This document shows, piece by piece, positions 58,590 to 64,000 of a stretch of 64,000 nucleotides of DNA; the stretch's first letter is position 1, and the number at the start of each line of letters is the position of its first letter. Origin of the DNA: Membranipora membranacea (Eukaryota > Bryozoa > Gymnolaemata > Cheilostomatida > Membraniporidae); NCBI GenBank assembly GCA_914767715.1, contig OU612075.1, forward strand, positions 8,556,001 to 8,620,000. Reading direction: 5' to 3'. Below the pieces are notes generated by a model that was not told the DNA's origin, ran no database searches, and saw only the letters and a program-made list of their open reading frames with translations. The position numbers were made by a program, and so were the translations under genes.

Positions 58590-59525
58590 CACTCTCACCT
58601 TCTAACAAACCTAACTATATCCATGCAATGACTAAAAACAACCGACGTAAGATGGAACACGTCAATGTGTAACTTCAATCTCGACAAAATTAGAGCGAGA
58701 ATAGGCAGGGTTGAATTAACAAAACCATATCTCTACAGTTACTATCCCGTCAAAAACCAATGTATATAAGTACAAACTATAGGCTTAGCATAAAATCTTC
58801 AAATTTGGTAAACTAGCGCCTGAGAAAAGTATCTCCCATGTTTTATATCTGCTCACTCAAATTGAGACACACCATCTTTTTCAACCCAAATTGTGCCTAC
58901 GGGCACACCCGAATATTTTAATATTTTTCCATTAGTGCTCAGCAGTTTACCCACAGCGGAAAAAGAACCCGCTCTACAAACCAAACCACGACACACTGAA
59001 GGTATAGTTATTCATGTCCGCCCTGTGACGGGACGCTTTGGATCAAGTCGAAGGTAAAGGTAACTGCAGAAAGCGGAACAGCAGATTGCTGTAACCCCCG
59101 TAGTCAAATAACCTTAAAACACTGTTAGCCAAATGAGGCGCTCATTTGACTTTAATGTTCCTGATGTTCGATGTCGTCAAATGTATTCAAAGGTATTGTT
59201 AGATATGCTGTGATAGTAAAGGATACAGTAAAGAGTCGAATGGCAAACCTTGGTCCAAGCACATGAAAAGTTTGTAGTAATCATACATGTAAACCACTGG
59301 CTTGCAAGCTTAAAAACAGGTAGTAGTTGTTCCACAAAATCAGTGGAACTACTACTACCTGATCACACACACTAATGGACAGTGACTGCGCAGTGAGTGA
59401 GTAACACTACTACTAAAAGTAACAGGCAATGAACTCATCTACTAGTACTTGTCTTGTCTGTGATTGTGTAACACCCATCAATGATTGATTGGAAAGCCTC
59501 CTAAACGCCAAGAGACATAAAGACA
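58590..59525. other. LINE flank and intergenic DNA
   Basis: From 58590 to about 58760 there may still be LINE 3' sequence (a short frame KPYLYSYYPVKNQC). The rest shows no exon; a small inverted pair (AGGTAGTAGTTGTTCCAC and GTGGAACTACTACTACCT) lies at 59319-59361. Confidence 0.4.
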
Positions 59526-59533
59526 TAGTCATA

Positions 59534-60309
59534 CTAGCCTGTCTAAGCAAGCTTTGTTGTGGGGGCTTGTCAAGTCAGGCATGTGCCCCTGGGACTTACA
59601 TGTCTTTACTTTGCCAATGTCCACTATCAACCACCCAAAAAACACCAAACAGGGTAAGACACAAAAATTTTTTTTTTCAACCTACCTTGAAATCTCTCAC
59701 ACTAACTCAGCCCAGCCTCATTTGCTTCAGGTTTGAAGGTTCTAGCACAAACAGAGCTGACTTTATGGACCAGAGAAAAAAATACTTCTACAAAATTCAC
59801 AAAAACCTGAGTAGGCTGAAATGGCTGCATGACTATCGACATCCCCACATGATTATTGTACTTTTTTTTTATTTCACTAAATCGGTTCTTTTTACACTCA
59901 TATATGAGTTCTAAATTATATTCATTAATTTTTAAGCTTCTAATAAACTATGAGAAATCATATATGAGTGTAAAAAGAACCGATTTAGTGAAATAAAAAA
60001 AAAAGTACAATAATCATGTGGGGATGTCAATAGTCATGCAGCCATTTCAGCCTACTCAGGTTTTTGTGAATTTTGTAGAAGTATTTTTTTCTCTTGTCCA
60101 TAAAGTCAGCTCTTTTTGTGCTAGAAGCTTCAAACCTGAAGCAAATGAAATAGGAAGGAGGGCTGTGTTAGTGTGAGAGATTTCAAGGTAGGTTGTAAAA
60201 AAAAAAATTTGTGTCTTACCCTGTTTGGTGTTTTTTGGATGGTTGATAGTGGACATTGGGCTGGCAAAGTAAAGACATGTACGTCCCGGGGGCCCATGAA
60301 GTCAGGCTG
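59534..60309. mobile_element. 776-bp palindromic element, ~350-bp arms
   Basis: The arms mirror each other almost base for base from about 59560 to 59913 and 59957 to 60300, for example GTGTAAAAAGAACCGATTTA on one side and its complement on the other, with a 40-bp AT-rich loop. Flanks TAGTCATA (59526-59533) and TAGTCATT (60310-60317) look like an 8-bp target duplication, as in hAT-type elements. Each arm is open for up to 141 codons on the plus strand, but the symmetry explains this and I see no protein family. Confidence 0.8.
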
Positions 60310-60317
60310 TAGTCATT

Positions 60318-60876
60318 ACACAATATATAGGGCCTACTAGAAAATGTGAAAACCTGTCATCAAAGCTTACGCAGTATTGATATACTAGCTCTGCTGTCAC
60401 TGAGAAAATGATTTATTTCAAATTAACACATGTAAAAACTATGAGAATTTGTTAAAATACCTTACATGGACCAATCATCTGTTTGTATACACATGAGTAG
60501 TTAGTGGTGAAGCATTATTTATTCATGGGAGTGAAGCTACAGCCCGCAATTCTGGTGCTCAATCTAATCTGGATCTAGACTTCTACCACGTGACTAAAAA
60601 GTGGGCGGACCGGAAACAGTGTTGTTTATCTTTTGCCATGACACAAAATATTTGTTTCTCTGAAAGACTCACTGGGTTATAATTCTATGATTTCACACAA
60701 TTCCATCTGAATTTGACACATTCAGCTGATACATCCTCATCTTGACAGTTCTCTAATATAGCTGTACCCCTTAACAATCCGCTCAGGTAAAACAGAGATC
60801 CTTGTTACAGGAGTATATCAACTCAACCTACTAGAGAAAGTGCTACTGACTAAAAGTCTAGTTGTGACTGTGAAAA
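60318..60876. promoter_or_regulatory. Upstream region of the START-domain gene
   Basis: About 560 bases lie between the palindrome and the first ATG. The local base composition rises around 60580-60625 and includes CCACGTGAC (an E-box core). No TATA box is clear. I infer promoter and 5' UTR from position only. Confidence 0.4.
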
Positions 60877-62193
60877 ATGCAAGTTGGAGAGGTGAGGTCT
60901 GCGGAAAACAGTGACTTTGATAGACTACGTCGTCTAGCTTCAGAGGACAAAACAGAAGGATGTGACTGGACTCTGGCAGCTAAAAAATCTCATTGCTCAG
61001 TGTACACCTCTCAAAATGATGCATGCTACTTCAAAATGGTCAAGGTAATACAAAGGATCAATCAACATATGTTATCATGGTCCGCACATACAAAGCATCT
61101 GAAGCGACATTCATAGATATGTCCTTTGTCTGTGATTATGACATGGGCAGGTATACATACTTGTAACTCCAGTCACCTTTACTTTACCAATGTATATTTG
61201 TGGTATATAATCAGTGTTGAAGGTATAAATAGATGAAATAATTATTCATTAATTGGTAGACCCAAACATGATACATGTTTGTTAGTTCCATTATGGCACA
61301 ACAGTATTCAATTTATGCGATGTACGTTGTACATATTTGATTGTAGATCGTGGTAGAAAAGATGGATGTAGCGGCGGCCACAGTATATAATGCTCTGCAT
61401 GACGCTAAATATCGGAGGGTTTGGGATAAAAATATGATTGAGTCTAAAGAAATCTGTGTAATAGATGCAGAGAATGATATCGGCTATTATCAAGGTACGG
61501 AAGTCAATTGACTCATACTTTTATGGAGGCCGAACCAGGTGTTAGTTTATCAAGTCATCTGGACTATGGAATATGGCTTAGGTGGCACAGATATATGCTA
61601 TCATGTATTCAACAAATATTTAGATATCAGGAAATGATACTATCATCTAACAATATGTAGATAAGATCCAAGTGTTGCTGGATGATATAACTGATTAGAG
61701 ACTTTTGGGCGGCTAGATCTCTTTTTGGTCATCGTTGGATTCCATTTCTGGCTACACATAATAACCAGTAAGATAAGATATCCATAGAGTGATAATACTT
61801 GTATGAAATATCATCAGGTTACAATATTCTAATACTCCTGATAAAAATAAGAATACAAAGTTCATCATTGATCTAAGAAACAAAGGCTTTCTTCATGGAA
61901 CTCATCACTTACAGCTAGTTTGCTTCTAGAAGAACGATCTTATCACCGAAATGGGTCACCGCTCTCCACAATAGAGCATATTCAAATTTACACCAAGAGT
62001 TACGGAGCAAAATCTGTCTCAGAATTCAGGCTGTGATTACAGTAACTCCAAATAATTTTAATAACCTAAAATTATTTTTATACTTACAGTCAAAACACCT
62101 GCGCCGCTCAGGAATAGAGATTTCGTAACACAAAGATCGTGGAGACATATGGCCGGGCTCTACATGATAATGAATCATTCAGTGTGTCATAAG
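60877..62193 (+). CDS. STARD10: START-domain lipid-transfer protein (StARD10-like), 5' part
   Basis: Exons 60877-61044, 61347-61494 and 62090-62193 have GT-AG borders and phases 0, 1 and 0, giving 140 residues. They match the first half of a PCTP/StARD10-type START domain: DFDRLRRLASEDKTEGCDW, then VYNALHDAKYRRVWDKNMIE, IGYYQVKTPAPLRNRDFVTQ, RSW, MIMNHSVCHK. START domains hold one lipid in a helix-grip fold; StARD10 binds phosphatidylcholine and phosphatidylethanolamine and moves them between membranes. The W-x-K-N/D, YR-x(2)W and NRD motifs fit StARD10 better than PCTP or StARD7, but the C-terminal half lies beyond the window or in exons I could not find before 64000. The start is the first Met, seven residues or so before the domain. 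Confidence 0.85.
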
Positions 62194-64000
62194 GTGAGTG
62201 ATGATTACAGTTTACTTAGGATGTGTTGCTTTGTCGGAAATAAACAGAGAACAATCAGACAGGTTTCTATGGTAACTAAAAAGAACTCCGTACAGTGATG
62301 CAACATGGCCGAGGCTTACAAAATACAGCAAAAAAAAAGAAACATATTGGAAATAAGATTATGTGGAATTAGCGCTATCTTCGCGCTTACCATGTCTGAG
62401 CACTGAACTCCCTGCTGAGTCCATTGATCTGAGCTTACAAGATTTATCCTTGGATTTTGACTCGGTCATGCTAGTGCATTTTGAATGAAATTTCACAGCC
62501 TCATCTCTCTGATAATAAGTCATCCAATTGGATCACTGTATCTTCAATTGTGATTATGATCCTTTGACGATGTGTTTTGCAATAGGTCCAAAGTGCATTA
62601 CTGATCATTTTTTTAATTTGATGTAACTCAGGCATTTCACATCCCTTGAAAATATGGTAACCACACACACTGACATCAAGATTAAATTAAACTATTAACA
62701 TGTGTATCTCTGATCATGTGAGTCAATTTAGGATGGTACTCTACTAAGTGAATGAATTCACTCTCTATCGATCAGAGATATACATGCAATATTAGTACAT
62801 CGTGTGGTCCCCATGTTGTTATATGAAGGTATTTCCCTGAAGGTTGATGGGTACTTTCACAAGACTATAAGGCAGCAATGTGAGGGATAACAATCACACC
62901 TGGGCCCAGTTGAGCTTCTGTAATTGACCTTGGGTTTTAATTTTGTTTGCAGACTGTCTATGTGAAACTACTTATGGTTTATTTGCATTGTTAAAGGGTC
63001 GATAGCAATTGATCTGATTTTAAATTTATTTATTGAATTTGTGAATGCACAGCTAATGTAATGTTTCTAAGGGCAAAGCCTAATTGTGATCAATAGTCCC
63101 CAATTCCAGCCTCAGCTTTTGAGTTCCGCTAATAATTCATAATCTTGATGTTATGTTGCGTCTATGGTTTTCTACTTCATCACCAATTTGATTTGTTGTT
63201 AAGCTGAACCTATACCTTCTGATTGAACGGAGATTTTTTGTATATAGATACAACGCTTTTCAATACCAGGATATCTAGGATGAAATGAAGCACATTTGTA
63301 ACATGGTATTGAGTACAGATTGTAACCAAAGAACTCAGCGCAAATAGTGAAAATGAGTCAAACCTTTTGAGCTCGGTATCAGCCACAACTATTTGACATG
63401 AATATCAGTAAGGTGTTCTCAAAGCAAAAGCCTTTGACAAAATTGTGACTTATCAACCACTTGGTGGTGGTTGATAATGAAATGTCTCCACCAGCATCTT
63501 GCACCGTTTGAGCACTTAAACTATGTCTGTCTATATCTCCATTGCAGTCATAGTGTTCAAACTTGATGATTCATAGTTTTTTTTCTGAGCATCCGTGTTA
63601 GGAAACTTTTGTTCGAACTTGCAAGATGTTGTCCTTCGAGAGATGCCGCCTTGTAAGATATGTCCTCAAACCTGCTACCTGCATAATAAGCGGACCACCA
63701 GTGCGCAAATCAGATAACTTACATGAGAGAGTTCAGCGTTATACTTTACTCTCATTGGTCATAATTAATATTCTACTTGAAATCTGGTGAGAGTTTATGA
63801 GGGCTCGATGAGTGCTTTGTGGGGCAGGTGGAAATTCCCATTAGATAACTTCAGGAGAGTAACTTTTGAGAGGCTTGTGTAACCACTATGTAATGATAGC
63901 TTAGTCGCAATAAATCTCGAACTTGCATTTTAGCTTACGAAATCATCCCCACTTTCAATTTGACCAGTACGCTTGCTCCTCATGCAGTGCATCTCATGCA
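62194..64000. other. Intron of the START gene to the window edge
   Basis: The expected next exon (the lysine/proline-rich strand after NHSV-x-HK) was not found, so this is probably one long intron. It includes a small hairpin near 63453-63476 (TTATCAACCAC and GTGGTTGATAA), which resembles arms of the mini-elements at 28.1 and 40.3 kb. No other gene seen. Confidence 0.5.

Larger units (their letters stand above)
54240..58760 (+). mobile_element. Decayed CR1-like LINE, split by a nested LINE
   Basis: Pieces in order: an ORF1-like tail (54343-54648, LVRELNLIRSKNQDNSKIFK), an endonuclease (54750-55400 with ETKI, GGGVLIAAA, GDSNFPDIEW, LDLIFV, and SDHKMI after a frameshift), linker (55604-55849, HPWINRSIIRMIRKRDRMYK), RT parts (56211-56864, NNYRAISLT, ISFDFIKAFDKV, YADDTLLC), then an interruption at about 56882-58086, and finally the post-RT part (58090-58589, KLLALKTLVLPILEFS ... 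VQRDAVKWIYHL). Many stops and frameshifts make it inactive. Confidence 0.85.

Noticed and set aside
59489-59914. 141-codon plus-strand frame
   Set aside because: It covers one arm of a palindrome, mirrored on the other strand in the second arm, and matches no protein family.

Overview
The window is animal nuclear DNA, AT-rich, with spliced genes (GT-AG introns from about 50 nt to 3.5 kb) and many interspersed repeats. Protein families (START lipid-transfer protein, LRR/EGF single-pass receptor, multi-C2H2 zinc-finger protein, CR1/L2-like LINEs) point to an invertebrate metazoan. The sequence alone does not fix the phylum. Nearly all coding sequence lies in short exons, so I built gene models by hand from splice sites and required every codon phase to chain.

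Layout. 1-5.9 kb: mostly repeats and hairpins, with a few possible minus-strand exons of an unrecognised membrane protein (3.2-4.2 kb). 5.92-13.18 kb: a broken, internally deleted duplicate of the zinc-finger locus found at 32-50.8 kb. 14.08-31.98 kb (+): a complete 24-exon gene for a 1,245-residue secreted-then-membrane-anchored LRR-EGF protein: signal peptide, two LRRNT-LRR-LRRCT modules, a long Cys-rich/EGF region, one membrane segment, a roughly 100-residue basic tail. 33.76-49.46 kb (-), convergent with it: a 14- or 15-exon gene for a protein of about 1,510 residues with 12 C2H2 fingers and a C-terminal block of 63-residue tandem repeats. 50.4-58.8 kb: a LINE graveyard. It holds an RT fragment, an L2/CR1-like element with an intact RT frame but no endonuclease, and a decayed second LINE with a 5'-truncated copy nested in it. 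59.5-60.3 kb: a long perfect-looking palindrome. 60.88 kb to the right edge (+): the first three exons of a StARD10-like START-domain gene.

The most striking points are these. (1) A 2.6-kb terminal-inverted-repeat transposon sits exactly on a splice donor of the LRR-EGF gene, and its own end supplies a new donor that keeps the phase and adds one codon. (2) Comparing the intact zinc-finger locus with its dead copy gives empty and filled sites for at least two transposons. (3) Several small TIR elements lie within about 17-50 nt of zinc-finger exon borders. The three genes share no obvious pathway; I see no defence island, CRISPR or operon-like system here.
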